Position numbers and translations under genes: made by a program
Shown: positions 16,219 through 25,797 of the stretch, one piece after another
How the letters are laid out: every line of letters begins with the position of its first letter
How positions within the stretch are numbered: position 1 is the stretch's first letter
Origin: Gammaproteobacteria bacterium
Lineage (GTDB): Bacteria > Pseudomonadota > Gammaproteobacteria > Steroidobacterales > Woeseiaceae
Direction of reading: 5' to 3'
Assembly: GCA_013151645.1 (NCBI GenBank)
Contig: JAADHU010000016.1
Span: 59,329 to 123,328, forward strand
Length of the DNA: 64,000 nt
The notes under the pieces: generated by a model
The model's input: the letters and a program-made list of their open reading frames with translations, nothing else
The model's database searches: none
What the model was told of the DNA's origin: nothing

Positions 16219-18351
16219 CTAGTTTCGTTGTGTTTCCTGACGTTGGTAGGCACGCCAGGCACGATCGATCACATAGGCATGCACTGCATCGGCTTCTTCT
16301 TTGGTCAGAATTCCAGGGAATCCGGGCATGCCTTTGCCCTGCAATGAACCGCCGAGAACAATGGCGTCCCAGCTCGCATGCGTCTCTGCAGAGACATATC
16401 GCAAGTCCGGCGTTATGCCGCCACTGGCCGCACCGTCACCGTGGCACATCGTGCAGCGATCGAAATAGACGCCCCGGCCGGCCGCCACTTGTTGCGCATC
16501 GGCCTTGTTCTCCGGCGGTAGCGGCACCTCTGTTGCGACGGGCGGCTCCCGGGCGGGCAGTGCTGCACTGCCACCGAGACGGAAGGCCAGAATGCGGCTG
16601 ATGTTTTTCATTCCCATGGAGGCCGTTGCCTCGCCACCGAGCAGGGCGAAGATACTGCCCCAGCCGGCCGCGACGGCGATGTGCTGCTTGCCGCCGACGC
16701 TATAGCTGACAGGTGCCGCCGCAATGCCCGATTGCCCATCGAACTGCCAGAGTCGGTCTCCGCTGTTCGCGTCGTAGGCGGCAAACTCACCGATCAGGCT
16801 GCCTTGAAAGACCAGGTCACCGCCGGTCGCCAGGACACCGCCATTCCACGGGCCAGCATGCTGATATCGCCACACTTCCTTTTGTTCAACCGGGTTCCAC
16901 GCGATCAACTGTCCGCGAATGGAATTCATTAGTGCGGCGAACTGCTCGGGATCGTCTGGCATAGCGCCAAGCAGAAAATCCGTACCGGTATTCCAGTGCT
17001 CTGTGTCAAAGTCAAAATCGGTATCGTCGGCGTGCACGAACGGCACGTCCTGTGTCGGGATGTAGACGAGGTTGCTGTTTGGGCTATAGGCCATCGGGTG
17101 CCAGTTGTGCCCCCCCAGCGGACCCGGCACGATCACGAAAGGACCATCGGCATAACGCGCATTCTCGGTTTCGATCGGTCGGCCCGTTTCCTTGTCAATG
17201 CTGCTGGCCCAGTTCACCGGAACGTAAGGTTCGGCGCTGATCAACGCGCCGGTCTCACGATCGAGTACATAATAGAAACCGTTTTTCGGCGCCTGCATTA
17301 ATACCTTGCGGGTTTCTCCCGCGATTGTAAGGTCAGCAAGAACAATGTGCTGCGTCGACGTATAGTCCCACGCTTCTCCCGGTGTCGTCTGGTAATGCCA
17401 AACGTATTCGCCGGTTGCCGGCCTCAGTGCCACGATAGATGAAAGATAAAGGTTGTCACCACCGCCCGGGCTGCGGATCCTCTGATTCCAGGGGGAGCCG
17501 TTGCCGACGCCGATGTACAGCAAGTCGAGATCGGGGTCGTAGGCCATCGAGTCCCACACGGTGCCGCCGCCACCCATCGTCCACCATTCACCGTTCCATG
17601 TCCTGGCGGCATCTTCTTCGGCGGCGCTGGCGAAACCGTCCTGCGGATTGCCGGGAACCGTGTAGAAGCGCCATCGTTGTTCGCCGGTCACCGCATCGTA
17701 GGCGGTAACGTATCCGCGGACGCCCAGATCGGCACCACCGTTACCAATAATCACGAGTCCGTTCACGACGCGCGGTGCACCCGTAATGGTATAGGGTGGC
17801 TGCCGATCAATGGTGTCGGTACGCCACAGTTCGTCGCCGGATGCGGCATCCAGCGCTACCAGCCAACCGTCGATGGTGCCGACGAACACACTGTCGTTCC
17901 AGACGGCGACGCCACGATTGACGACGTCACAGCAGGCATAGCGGGCCCATGATTTGGGGACCTGAGGATCGTAGCGCCATAACTCGGTGCCGTTTTCCGC
18001 ATCGAGTGCATACACGATGCTCCAGGAACCGGTTACGTACATGCGTCCGTTGACAACGATAGGGGTCGCTTCCATGCCGCGTTTTGTCGGTATGTCGAAA
18101 TACCAGGCCAGACCTAATTCGCTGACGTTGGCTGTTCGAATTTCGTCCAGCGGGCTGAACCGTTGCTCATCGTAGGTTCGTCCGTGGCTTAGCCAGTTTT
18201 CGGGGGCCGCTTCAAGAATATCGGCCGCCGTAACGGAGATGACGGCCGGCGAGTCTCCGCTCACCGTACTGTTCACGATTGCTTCGTTCCTGGATGGGCT
18301 GCATCCGGTGACAAATGCAGCAACTAAAATACCCGTGATGTAGTGTTTCAT
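16219..18351 (-). CDS. PQQ-dependent alcohol dehydrogenase with C-terminal cytochrome c (quinohaemoprotein, lipoprotein)
   Basis: This 710-residue protein has a lipoprotein signal (FVTGCSP). The eight-bladed PQQ propeller contains repeated W-motifs (DAENGTELWRYDP, DAASGDELWRTDT). The vicinal Cys140-Cys141 in RYACCDVVNRG forms the characteristic disulfide ring over PQQ, and WDYTSTQHI carries the probable catalytic Asp. A cytochrome c domain follows with haem motif CTMCHGDG (about 645). It should oxidise alcohols in the periplasm and pass electrons via haem to the respiratory chain. It lies in the minus-strand operon between an M28-like lipoprotein (40 nt upstream) and an alkyl sulfatase-like enzyme. 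PQQ synthesis genes are not in the window. Confidence 0.92.
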   Translation of the reverse strand: MKHYITGILVAAFVTGCSPSRNEAIVNSTVSGDSPAVISVTAADILEAAPENWLSHGRTYDEQRFSPLDEIRTANVSELGLAWYFDIPTKRGMEATPIVVNGRMYVTGSWSIVYALDAENGTELWRYDPQVPKSWARYACCDVVNRGVAVWNDSVFVGTIDGWLVALDAASGDELWRTDTIDRQPPYTITGAPRVVNGLVIIGNGGADLGVRGYVTAYDAVTGEQRWRFYTVPGNPQDGFASAAEEDAARTWNGEWWTMGGGGTVWDSMAYDPDLDLLYIGVGNGSPWNQRIRSPGGGDNLYLSSIVALRPATGEYVWHYQTTPGEAWDYTSTQHIVLADLTIAGETRKVLMQAPKNGFYYVLDRETGALISAEPYVPVNWASSIDKETGRPIETENARYADGPFVIVPGPLGGHNWHPMAYSPNSNLVYIPTQDVPFVHADDTDFDFDTEHWNTGTDFLLGAMPDDPEQFAALMNSIRGQLIAWNPVEQKEVWRYQHAGPWNGGVLATGGDLVFQGSLIGEFAAYDANSGDRLWQFDGQSGIAAAPVSYSVGGKQHIAVAAGWGSIFALLGGEATASMGMKNISRILAFRLGGSAALPAREPPVATEVPLPPENKADAQQVAAGRGVYFDRCTMCHGDGAASGGITPDLRYVSAETHASWDAIVLGGSLQGKGMPGFPGILTKEEADAVHAYVIDRAWRAYQRQETQRN

Positions 18352-18391
18352 CGGCTTGGTTGTCCTTACTTACCGTTGTCGATAGCAGCGG

Positions 18392-19981
18392 CTATTGGCT
18401 CCTGGCGGTCGAAATTTCGGCAAGGTCCGCGGTCATCAACTCCCCGGTAAGCTGGATAAAAGTTGCGACCTGACGCCTGAAAAGATGGGCGTCAAATCGT
18501 TCGATGCCCGAGGAGGTGGCCCAGTACGCGCCCATAAAGCCCATGACCGCGACGGCAGGAATTCCCAATGAAGGAGCAAACTTCGCCATGCCATACCACC
18601 GACCCTGGTTTCTTCCATGTACGCCGGGGCGCGCGACATTACGGACGACGGCCGATGGTAATTTATTATCTTCAACCGCTTTAACGGCCAGCTCCGTCAT
18701 TTTCGAACTATCGGTCGTCCAGATAAACGACGGATAGACGCGGCCGCTTTCGACCAGTGTGTCACCGCTTTCGATGAATTCGATTTGTCCGAGGTGCTCC
18801 ATGCCGACAACCCCGACAATCGGCTCGCGCGCATCCGGCTTGCGGGCAAACCAGTCCTGCGCTGCAAACGCGGCTTCCGCGCCGGGCATAAAGTGCCGGC
18901 AGTCCAAAAATACCATCAGTGTACGAGGCCGGTCTGACTGCGGTATTTTCGACATGTAGCGAATGATCGAAAGGATGCCGAAAGCGCCGTTATCCTGGGA
19001 TATCGAAGGGCCATCAGTGTGTGTCGTAAGCTGGATCAGTTCGTCGTCCGGAGTGTTGTACTTATTGCCCGGCAGGTAGCCGATGAGTTGGTAGGCGGTA
19101 CTTTCGGTGGTGGTCGCCTCAAGCCGCAGCGTCGCACTGGCATGTGCCTTCGCTGCATCGATTACTTTTCCGCCTTCCCGTCGATCCAGATAGAGTGATG
19201 GCGTGTCATAAATCGCGGGCACTGGAAAGGTATACATACCCGCCGCCAGGTCGCGTCCCGCATCGAGCACGAACAGAATGCCGGCGGCGCCACCCTCGGT
19301 CGCGATATCGATGAACGCCGGTATTTGTACGAGCTGCAGAAAAATGCCGGCGCTTTGAGCGTCGGTGAGGTCCGCCGGGACCGGCTGGCCGTATTCGGGG
19401 AAACTTTCGACGGTGCTTCGATACTCGTAATCGTCGTTAATGAAGCGGTCGACTACGGCCTGATCGGAGATTGTGCGGAAGACGACGATCTTGTCAGAAA
19501 AATTACTCGGCGGATTCGCCGGATCGTAAAAAACCAGTTCGGCCGTGACGCCGTCAGGTCCGGTAGAACCGGAGTTTGCCCCGTAGTTTGCGACGTGAAC
19601 GCTTTCGCCGTTGGACACAAGCGACCATTTCGAGCTATCCGGCCACTCGCTGCTTTGCCAGCGATCGAATGTCCACGAGTTGCGTTGAATATCGATCACG
19701 CCGGACTCGCCAAGTTGTTCCTCAACGAAGCCCATGAACTGCTGCCAGGACGGGTTTCCCGTGAGCGCGGGCCCTTTTTGGTCTTTTAGCTCATGCCACC
19801 TGATCACTTCCGCTTCGCTGACCAGCCACTCATCGCGAACTTCGGTAAGAAATTGACGCATGTCGTGAGTCGGCCGTTGTGAGCTGTCTGGCGCAGGGTC
19901 TGAGCAACCTGCCAGCAGCGGGCTGATGAGAACAGCCGCGAAAAAACTGCGCATATAACCACTAATAGAAACCCGCGACAT
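18392..19981 (-). CDS. M28-peptidase-like lipoprotein with degenerate metal site
   Basis: This 529-residue protein has a lipoprotein signal (SPLLAGCSD, Cys near 25). A PA-like insert lies at about 165-280, followed by an M28 zinc-peptidase-like domain. The first two ligand motifs survive (TTHTDGPS and QDNGAFG), but the catalytic Glu-Glu pair is absent: the expected place reads FLDCRHFMPGAEA. The next Asp ligand position reads MEHLG, and no clear terminal His motif is seen. It may therefore be a non-hydrolytic binding protein or bind metal differently. ATG 19981 is chosen because it yields the lipobox at the right distance. It sits between the TonB receptor and the PQQ dehydrogenase in one operon. 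Confidence 0.7.
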   Translation of the reverse strand: MSRVSISGYMRSFFAAVLISPLLAGCSDPAPDSSQRPTHDMRQFLTEVRDEWLVSEAEVIRWHELKDQKGPALTGNPSWQQFMGFVEEQLGESGVIDIQRNSWTFDRWQSSEWPDSSKWSLVSNGESVHVANYGANSGSTGPDGVTAELVFYDPANPPSNFSDKIVVFRTISDQAVVDRFINDDYEYRSTVESFPEYGQPVPADLTDAQSAGIFLQLVQIPAFIDIATEGGAAGILFVLDAGRDLAAGMYTFPVPAIYDTPSLYLDRREGGKVIDAAKAHASATLRLEATTTESTAYQLIGYLPGNKYNTPDDELIQLTTHTDGPSISQDNGAFGILSIIRYMSKIPQSDRPRTLMVFLDCRHFMPGAEAAFAAQDWFARKPDAREPIVGVVGMEHLGQIEFIESGDTLVESGRVYPSFIWTTDSSKMTELAVKAVEDNKLPSAVVRNVARPGVHGRNQGRWYGMAKFAPSLGIPAVAVMGFMGAYWATSSGIERFDAHLFRRQVATFIQLTGELMTADLAEISTARSQ

Positions 19982-20107
19982 GTCAATTTCTCTCGGCAAC
20001 GGCCTTGAATTTCCTGGTCGAATATTTCCCTGCATGGACCCTGTGTGGATACAGCGCTTGCGGCCCGGCCGCAAGCGCTATAAATCCGTACCGGCTATGA
20101 ATCCCGA

Positions 20108-22405
20108 TCAGGAACCAAAATTCATACGAAACAACACGCCGTAAATTCGCGGAGCGCCGACAATACAGCGTTGAGTGACGGTGTTGGCGGCGGCATTGAC
20201 CGCGCCAAATGCAGCGCCCAGCGGTTGATCGAACATGACCTCGCAGTAGCCTTCATCGGACAGATTCTTGCCGTATGCCGAGACTTGCCAACTGCCATCG
20301 GCCGCGGCGAGACCAAGTCGAAGATTAATCAAACCGTAAGCGTCCTGAATAGACTGCGGGTTCAGATTGGTATTGCCGCCAATGTTCTGGTCTCCGATAT
20401 AAGTGTATTCGGGGCGCAAAAACCACTCAAGGTTTCCGGAGCCGACGGGCGCGCGCCATTCGGCAACCAGCGAGCCTTGCCATTTCGGGGAGAAATGCGG
20501 TCGCCGGCCCGACAAATCCTGCGGAGCCGTGTTGCCGGGCAGTGGAGAGGCCGAAGCGAACGTATCGAATTCCGCGTTCAGATAACTGATAGCGCCGAAA
20601 ATCATCAGGGAGTCGGTCGGATTGAAAACAGTATCGGCCTCGAAACCTGTTTGCGTGCGCTTGCCGGCATTGCGCGTCAAAAAGCTGATGCCGTCAAACG
20701 ATCGATCCTGAAAATCGTCAAGCTCGGTGCGATAAGCGGTAACGTTGGCGGTGGCTTTGTCATCCCAGAACCGGCTCTTGATCCCCAACTCATAATTGGT
20801 GGAGGTTTCTTCCTGGAATATGCGTGCCGCCCTTCCAAGCGCGACACCTGAGCCACCTGAATTAAAGCCGCCGCCTTTGAAGCCGGTGGATACCGACGCA
20901 AACAGCATGACTTCATCCGTGGCATGCAACTGTGCATTGACCAGCCAGGTGAATGCATCGTCGCTGGAAGAAAGGTCCGGTACGCTCTCGGGTGCACGGA
21001 ACAGGCTGCCAATGACGGCGTTCGGCGTCGTCTGGATGAACGACGCGTCCTTTTCGTCGGACGTAAAGCGACCACCGAGGGTCATGGAAAATCGATCAGT
21101 AAAATTGTAGGTGGCTTGTGCAAACGCAGCGGTACTGGTCAGCTTTTGCTGGTAAGCAGAATCGGTCGCCGGAAATTGTGGCATGGACTGGCACAGCGCC
21201 GCAGCGCCCGCTCCCGCGAGTGCAAAAACCAGCGGCACACAGGCATCCGCCCCGGCGTCGAAATCTTCGTCGATATCGTAATCTTCGTCATAGTAGAACA
21301 GGCCAAGAACGTAGGTCAGCGGCTTATCGGACGGCGAAAGGAGTTGCAGTTCCTGTGAAAACGTTTGCGTGGTGTAGAAATGGTTTCGCGGCAATACGTC
21401 GCCCGTGAGACGAAGCGCGCTCTCACGATTGTCTGCCTGCCAGTCACGGTACGCGGTAATTGATCGCAGCGTGTGCTCTCCGAGCGAATACTCGAGATCG
21501 AATGAGGCGCCCCATTGTTCGTCGTCAACTGAATCCTGGTGATCCTGATTGATGATTTGATCGGTACCGTTCGCAGTGGTTGCATTCGAACCAAACAATG
21601 CGGTTAACGTACCATCGAATACCGGACTTGCCGATTCGGGTACCAGTTCGACGATCTGTCCGCCCGTATGAATCTCATTGTAATCGAGCGTTAATTTGCC
21701 ATAGAGGTTCGGTGTGAAGTCGATACCGAGTTTGCCGCGCAGTGTCAGGTCATCACGCTCGCCAATCTCCCGGTCGGTCAGTGTGTTGAATCCGTAACCA
21801 TCGCGATCCGAGTATTTGGCGGCCACGCGGGCAGACACTTTCTCGGATAGCGGGGTATTGAAGACGCCCTCCAGTGAATAGGCGCTATAGTCGCCGAAAC
21901 CGGCCTGGACATAGCCGCCGACCTCATCGGTCGGGTTCCTGGTGGTTAAATTTAGCGCGCCGGCGGCGGTGTTGCGTCCAAACAGTGTGCCTTGCGGGCC
22001 GCGCAAGACTTCGGCCGTTTCGATATCCAGCAGATTGCCGATCACGGATCCGGGTCGTGGGTAATACACACCATCCACGTACACGCCGACCGACGTCTCA
22101 ATTCCGCTATTGCCGACAGAACCGATACCGCGAATAAAAATACGGGCATTGGTCGGTTGTGTCGATGTGGCAAAGGTAAAGTTCGGCGCATACAGCGAAA
22201 GATCCTGCAACGTTCGAATGTCTGAATTCTCCAGAAACTCGCCTGAGTAGGCTGAGATGGAAATTGGTACGTCCTGGATATTTTCGGCACGCTTGGTTGC
22301 GGTGACGATTATTTCTTCGATTTGCGCTGTCGCTACGTTACTGACTATCAGAAGAAGAAGGGAGGCAAGACAAGGCAATGTTCTACGATGCATTTTTGTG
22401 CTCAT
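20108..22405 (-). CDS. TonB-dependent outer-membrane receptor
   Basis: This 765-residue receptor has a signal peptide at about 1-28. A TonB box-like IEEIIVTATKR is followed by the plug domain (VPISISAYSGEFLE, IFIRGIGSVGNSG, VYVDGVYYPRPGS, EVLRGPQGTLFGRNTAAGAL). A 22-strand barrel continues to a C-terminal aromatic residue (YGVLFRMNFGS). This is the sphingomonad/marine subfamily commonly linked to uptake of small organic compounds rather than iron alone. It heads the minus-strand operon with the M28-like lipoprotein, PQQ dehydrogenase and alkyl sulfatase-like enzyme, so the transported compound is probably their substrate. ATG 22405 has GAGAGA upstream. Confidence 0.92.
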   Translation of the reverse strand: MSTKMHRRTLPCLASLLLLIVSNVATAQIEEIIVTATKRAENIQDVPISISAYSGEFLENSDIRTLQDLSLYAPNFTFATSTQPTNARIFIRGIGSVGNSGIETSVGVYVDGVYYPRPGSVIGNLLDIETAEVLRGPQGTLFGRNTAAGALNLTTRNPTDEVGGYVQAGFGDYSAYSLEGVFNTPLSEKVSARVAAKYSDRDGYGFNTLTDREIGERDDLTLRGKLGIDFTPNLYGKLTLDYNEIHTGGQIVELVPESASPVFDGTLTALFGSNATTANGTDQIINQDHQDSVDDEQWGASFDLEYSLGEHTLRSITAYRDWQADNRESALRLTGDVLPRNHFYTTQTFSQELQLLSPSDKPLTYVLGLFYYDEDYDIDEDFDAGADACVPLVFALAGAGAAALCQSMPQFPATDSAYQQKLTSTAAFAQATYNFTDRFSMTLGGRFTSDEKDASFIQTTPNAVIGSLFRAPESVPDLSSSDDAFTWLVNAQLHATDEVMLFASVSTGFKGGGFNSGGSGVALGRAARIFQEETSTNYELGIKSRFWDDKATANVTAYRTELDDFQDRSFDGISFLTRNAGKRTQTGFEADTVFNPTDSLMIFGAISYLNAEFDTFASASPLPGNTAPQDLSGRRPHFSPKWQGSLVAEWRAPVGSGNLEWFLRPEYTYIGDQNIGGNTNLNPQSIQDAYGLINLRLGLAAADGSWQVSAYGKNLSDEGYCEVMFDQPLGAAFGAVNAAANTVTQRCIVGAPRIYGVLFRMNFGS

Positions 22406-22705
22406 TTCAGTCTCTCTCATTGAGAAATTCGGACGTGCGCGTGCACGCTTGATTTTGGTCGACGATCACAGCCAATTCTAGCAGATTTTCCGGTTTAGTC
22501 GGGCTGCCGGATCTGCAGGGCTCCGGCACGCAGGATTGATGCATTAGCCTGCGGCTCGTTGTCGGCACCGCCGCCAATGAGTTCGCCAGAATACGACGGT
22601 CAGACGGCCCTACCCACCGTACCAGCCGTGGTGTCAACGAATGGACACCGATCCGGATAGGTTCTAGGATTCGAGCAACCAGTGCAAACAATCAGGAATG
22701 TACCG
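22406..22705. promoter_or_regulatory. Divergent intergenic region between TonB receptor and TPR protein
   Basis: These 300 bp hold the start regions of two divergent genes. A 10-bp palindrome GCGTGCACGC lies at about 22439-22448, 34 bp from the receptor start. No convincing promoter hexamers or coding frame was identified. Confidence 0.35.
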
Positions 22706-24199
22706 ATGGCGATTTCGCGAACGATATTTTTCATTCTCACCGCGTTTCTCTTGCAATTGTCGCCAGCGCAGGCAGAGGATGCCGAACTTGGCACCATTGC
22801 CTTCCCCAATTCAGGTTCGGCGGCGGCGCAACCCGCGTTTCTACGCGGTGTCAAGGCCTTGCACAGTTTTCAGTTCGGCGAGGCAAACCTGTTGTTTGAG
22901 GAAGCGCAAAGCATCGACCCGTCCTTCGCGCTGGCCTATTGGGGTCAGGCAATGAGCGAAAACCATCCGCTCTGGGCGCAACAGGACGTCGCCGCTGCGA
23001 CCCGTGCGCTGAATAAACTTGCGCCTACTTTCGAGGGGCGGCTCGCGAAAGCATCGGGAGAAAAGGAAAAAGCCTATTTGACCGCGATTGAGACGCTGTA
23101 TTTTTCATCAGAGGATAAGCTGGAGCGGGATTTCGCGTACTCTGAATATATGGCGGGCATGCATGAGCGCTGGCCGGACGATGATGAAATATCGGTGCTC
23201 TACGCACTGTCGTTGCTCGGTACCGTGCGCCGCGGCGATCACGGTTTTCGTCGGCAGGCGCTGGCGGCCTCCATCAGCCAGGAAATCTTTGCGCGGAACG
23301 AGCATCATCCGGGTGCCGCTCATTTTACCATTCACGCCTTCGATGATCCGGATCATGCCATTCTGGCGTTACCGGCGGCACAGGTTTATGCGGGGATCGC
23401 ACCGGCGGCCGCTCACGCGCTGCATATGCCGGCGCATATTTTCGTGCAACTCGGTATGTGGCAGCGAGTCGTTGACTCGAATACCGAAGCCTATGCTGCA
23501 GCAATGGCCGGGATCAAAAAACACGGTTTTCCGGAAGGGCGCGAGGATTTTCATACGCTGTCATGGCTGGCCTACGCGTATCTGATGCTCGGTGAGAATG
23601 AAAAGGCGGCACAAAAACTGGCATTGGCAGAGGAGGCCGTTGAGAGAAATCCCGATTCAAAACGCGTCTATGCGGGATATCTTGGCATCAGAGGCCGGCA
23701 CATGATCGAGACCGGTCAATGGGAGGATGTTGATCTGGAAGCGGTGGATACGCCGGCCGGTGCGAACGCCAATTGGGTGTCGGTTGTCGGTATGAGTGCG
23801 GCACACCGCGGTGACATCGATACCGCAAACGCATCCGCAAAACGGTTGCAGGCGCTTGGTGCACAAGCAGAGGCGGCGGGAAAAAACTACGATGCCAGGG
23901 TAATCGCCGTTCTTGAGAAAGAGGTTGTCGCGTTGTCGAAACTTGCTGCAGGCGACGATGATGGCGCGGTGGTCGCGGCCCGCGAAGCAGCGGAGATGGA
24001 AATGCGAGACATGAAAGCGCCATCGGGTCCGCCGGTGCCAATGAAACCGGCGGTTGAGTTGTATGCCGATGTCTTGCTTGCGGCGAATAGACCGACAGAG
24101 GCGGGGCTGGCTTACCAGCAGTCGTTGCAGCGAATTCCGGCGCGAACACCCTCAGTAAAAGGGCTTGAGCGATCGACGGCCATGGCGAAGGCTCACTGA
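22706..24199 (+). CDS. Exported tetratricopeptide-repeat protein
   Basis: This 497-residue protein has a signal peptide ending at about residue 25 (LSPAQAED). Helical repeats run throughout: FLRGVKALHSFQFGEANLLF, EEAQSIDPSFALAYWGQAMS, AYAYLMLGENEKAAQKLALA and ADVLLAANRPTEAGLAYQQS. The HIHAxDDPDHA-like and HMPAHIFVQLGMW blocks are conserved in a family of large TPR proteins with no defined enzyme activity. ATG 22706 has AGGA upstream; a GTG at 22682 is possible but would lengthen the signal. A GST and a ring-cleavage dioxygenase follow on the same strand, so it may belong to the same catabolic unit. Confidence 0.78.
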   Translation: MAISRTIFFILTAFLLQLSPAQAEDAELGTIAFPNSGSAAAQPAFLRGVKALHSFQFGEANLLFEEAQSIDPSFALAYWGQAMSENHPLWAQQDVAAATRALNKLAPTFEGRLAKASGEKEKAYLTAIETLYFSSEDKLERDFAYSEYMAGMHERWPDDDEISVLYALSLLGTVRRGDHGFRRQALAASISQEIFARNEHHPGAAHFTIHAFDDPDHAILALPAAQVYAGIAPAAAHALHMPAHIFVQLGMWQRVVDSNTEAYAAAMAGIKKHGFPEGREDFHTLSWLAYAYLMLGENEKAAQKLALAEEAVERNPDSKRVYAGYLGIRGRHMIETGQWEDVDLEAVDTPAGANANWVSVVGMSAAHRGDIDTANASAKRLQALGAQAEAAGKNYDARVIAVLEKEVVALSKLAAGDDDGAVVAAREAAEMEMRDMKAPSGPPVPMKPAVELYADVLLAANRPTEAGLAYQQSLQRIPARTPSVKGLERSTAMAKAH

Positions 24200-24251
24200 G
24201 CCGACGTTGGCAGTAGCGGGCTTTTCGCCACGTCCTGTTGAGGATCGCCGA

Positions 24252-24911
24252 GTGTCTGAGTTAACACTGTTTTTTAGCCCGCGAGCTTGCTCTCTTGCCT
24301 GCCACATCGCACTTGAGGAATCGGGATTGCCGTTTACGGCGAAAGCTGTCCGGATTCGAAAGGGTGAGCATCGACGGGACGACTACCTCGCGCAGAATCC
24401 CTGGGGCAAGATTCCTGCCCTGCGAATTGACGACGAAATTCTGACTGAAACACATGCAATCCTGACCTATATTGCCGATACGGCCCCACCCGGCCGCTAT
24501 TTAATACCCACGGGCAACCCGCTGGAAAGAGCGCGCGCGCATGAGTGGATGAACTTCCTTTCCAGTACGGTGCATCTCGCATTTCGACCTTTGTTCCGAC
24601 CCAACTACCTGATAGGCGACGCGGCGCTTTATCCACAGTTGCGTGAGGTTGGTATACCCAATCTCAGGAAGACACTGCTCGAAGTCGATCGTCGTCTTGA
24701 GGGACGATCCTGGGCACTCGGTGATACTTACAGTGTCTGCGATCCGTATCTACTGGTTTTTCATATCTGGAGTCAGCGCGAGGATGTGATTGAACACGTG
24801 GCGGATATGCCGAACTGGATGGCGCATCGTCAACGAATCGACGAGCGAGCTGCAACCCGGGCCGCGTTAGCGCGGGAAGGCGTAACGGCCGAAAACATTC
24901 GTATGAAGTAG
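24252..24911 (+). CDS. Beta-class-like glutathione S-transferase
   Basis: These 219 residues have an N-terminal thioredoxin-like domain (FFSPRACSLACHIALEESG), where Cys and Ser fit bacterial beta-class GSTs. The glutathione-contact loop NPWGKIPAL and cis-Pro are present, followed by LTETHAILTYIAD. The all-helical C-terminal domain begins near residue 85. GTG 24252 with GAGG eight bases upstream gives the expected start; the open frame continues further upstream but inside the TPR gene. It could conjugate glutathione to an electrophilic intermediate or isomerise a ring-cleavage product of the dioxygenase encoded 49 bp downstream. The substrate is unknown. Confidence 0.85.
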   Translation: MSELTLFFSPRACSLACHIALEESGLPFTAKAVRIRKGEHRRDDYLAQNPWGKIPALRIDDEILTETHAILTYIADTAPPGRYLIPTGNPLERARAHEWMNFLSSTVHLAFRPLFRPNYLIGDAALYPQLREVGIPNLRKTLLEVDRRLEGRSWALGDTYSVCDPYLLVFHIWSQREDVIEHVADMPNWMAHRQRIDERAATRAALAREGVTAENIRMK

Positions 24912-24960
24912 GTCGTTTGCCAATGAACAGATTCGTCAGTCAGCCGACGGGGTTTTCCGC

Positions 24961-25779
24961 GTGAGTCTGGTTTACGCGGGGATATGCTGCCACGCGCCGG
25001 GAATCACCAACCGGCCGGAAAAAGCCGATCCGGCCGATCTGCGGGATCTCAAAGGCGAATTTGAAAGACTTCGACAGGAAATTCTTGCAAGCCGACCGGA
25101 TGCGCTGTTCATCGTATCTGCAGAACACTATGCAAATTTCTTCAACAACAACATGCCAACATTTTCAATTGGCATGGCAGATCACTATGAGGGACCTATT
25201 GAAGACCCTGCATGGCTCGGCATAGCAAGAACCCGAATTCCCGGCGATCCGGATCTTTCGAGGCGATTGATTGAAGTTGTCATGGAGGATGTCGATGTCG
25301 CGTTCGCCGAAGAATGGAAATTCGATCATGGCATCATGGTTCCACTTGTACATCTTACGCCGGGCTTTGACTTTCCGGTCATTCCGGCCAACATAAATTG
25401 CCAGTCACCGCCACTCAGTCCACTGCATCGATCGTACGCTTTCGGCAAAGCTTTGCGACGTGCTTTCGATGCGGTGCCCGAACGAATAGCACTGATCGGT
25501 ACGGGCGGTACATCGCATTGGCCATGTACGCCGGACAGCGGGAAGATCAATGACGAATGGGATCGCGAATTCCTGGCTCGTTGGGCAGCGCATGACGAAA
25601 ACGCCATGACGGCCTATTGCGACGAGGACGTGCTGTCTGTCGCCGGTCACGGAGGCTTCGAGATTCGCACCTCGATTGCGGTCGCCGGCGCAGCCGGTGG
25701 CAAGGGCGATGTGCGTTTCTACAAGCCCATGCCAATCTTCGCTTGCGGGTGTTTGATTGCCAACATGCGAGTTAAATAG
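24961..25779 (+). CDS. Class III extradiol ring-cleavage dioxygenase (LigB family)
   Basis: This 272-residue enzyme is of the LigB / protocatechuate 4,5-dioxygenase beta type. Iron ligands appear to be His11 (GICCHAPG), His near 57 (SAEHYANFF) and a Glu in GHGGFEIRTS. The catalytic His is in GTGGTSHWP, matching the family GTGGxSH. Such enzymes open catechols, protocatechuate, gallate or related aminophenols beside the hydroxyls using Fe(II) and O2. It lacks a LigA-like small domain, and no ligA gene is adjacent, so it is a single-chain member. The start is GTG at 24961. Its end faces the DUF6152 gene (convergent, 18 nt apart). Confidence 0.87.
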   Translation: MSLVYAGICCHAPGITNRPEKADPADLRDLKGEFERLRQEILASRPDALFIVSAEHYANFFNNNMPTFSIGMADHYEGPIEDPAWLGIARTRIPGDPDLSRRLIEVVMEDVDVAFAEEWKFDHGIMVPLVHLTPGFDFPVIPANINCQSPPLSPLHRSYAFGKALRRAFDAVPERIALIGTGGTSHWPCTPDSGKINDEWDREFLARWAAHDENAMTAYCDEDVLSVAGHGGFEIRTSIAVAGAAGGKGDVRFYKPMPIFACGCLIANMRVK

Positions 25780-25797
25780 ACACAGGACTGTGGCCGC

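Noticed and set aside
22439..22448. Palindrome GCGTGCACGC upstream of the TonB receptor
   Set aside because: Ten bases is short enough to be chance in GC-rich DNA and no second copy was seen.
22407..22691. 94-residue minus-strand frame upstream of the TonB receptor
   Set aside because: It covers the divergent promoter region, lacks a ribosome site and has no recognisable motif.
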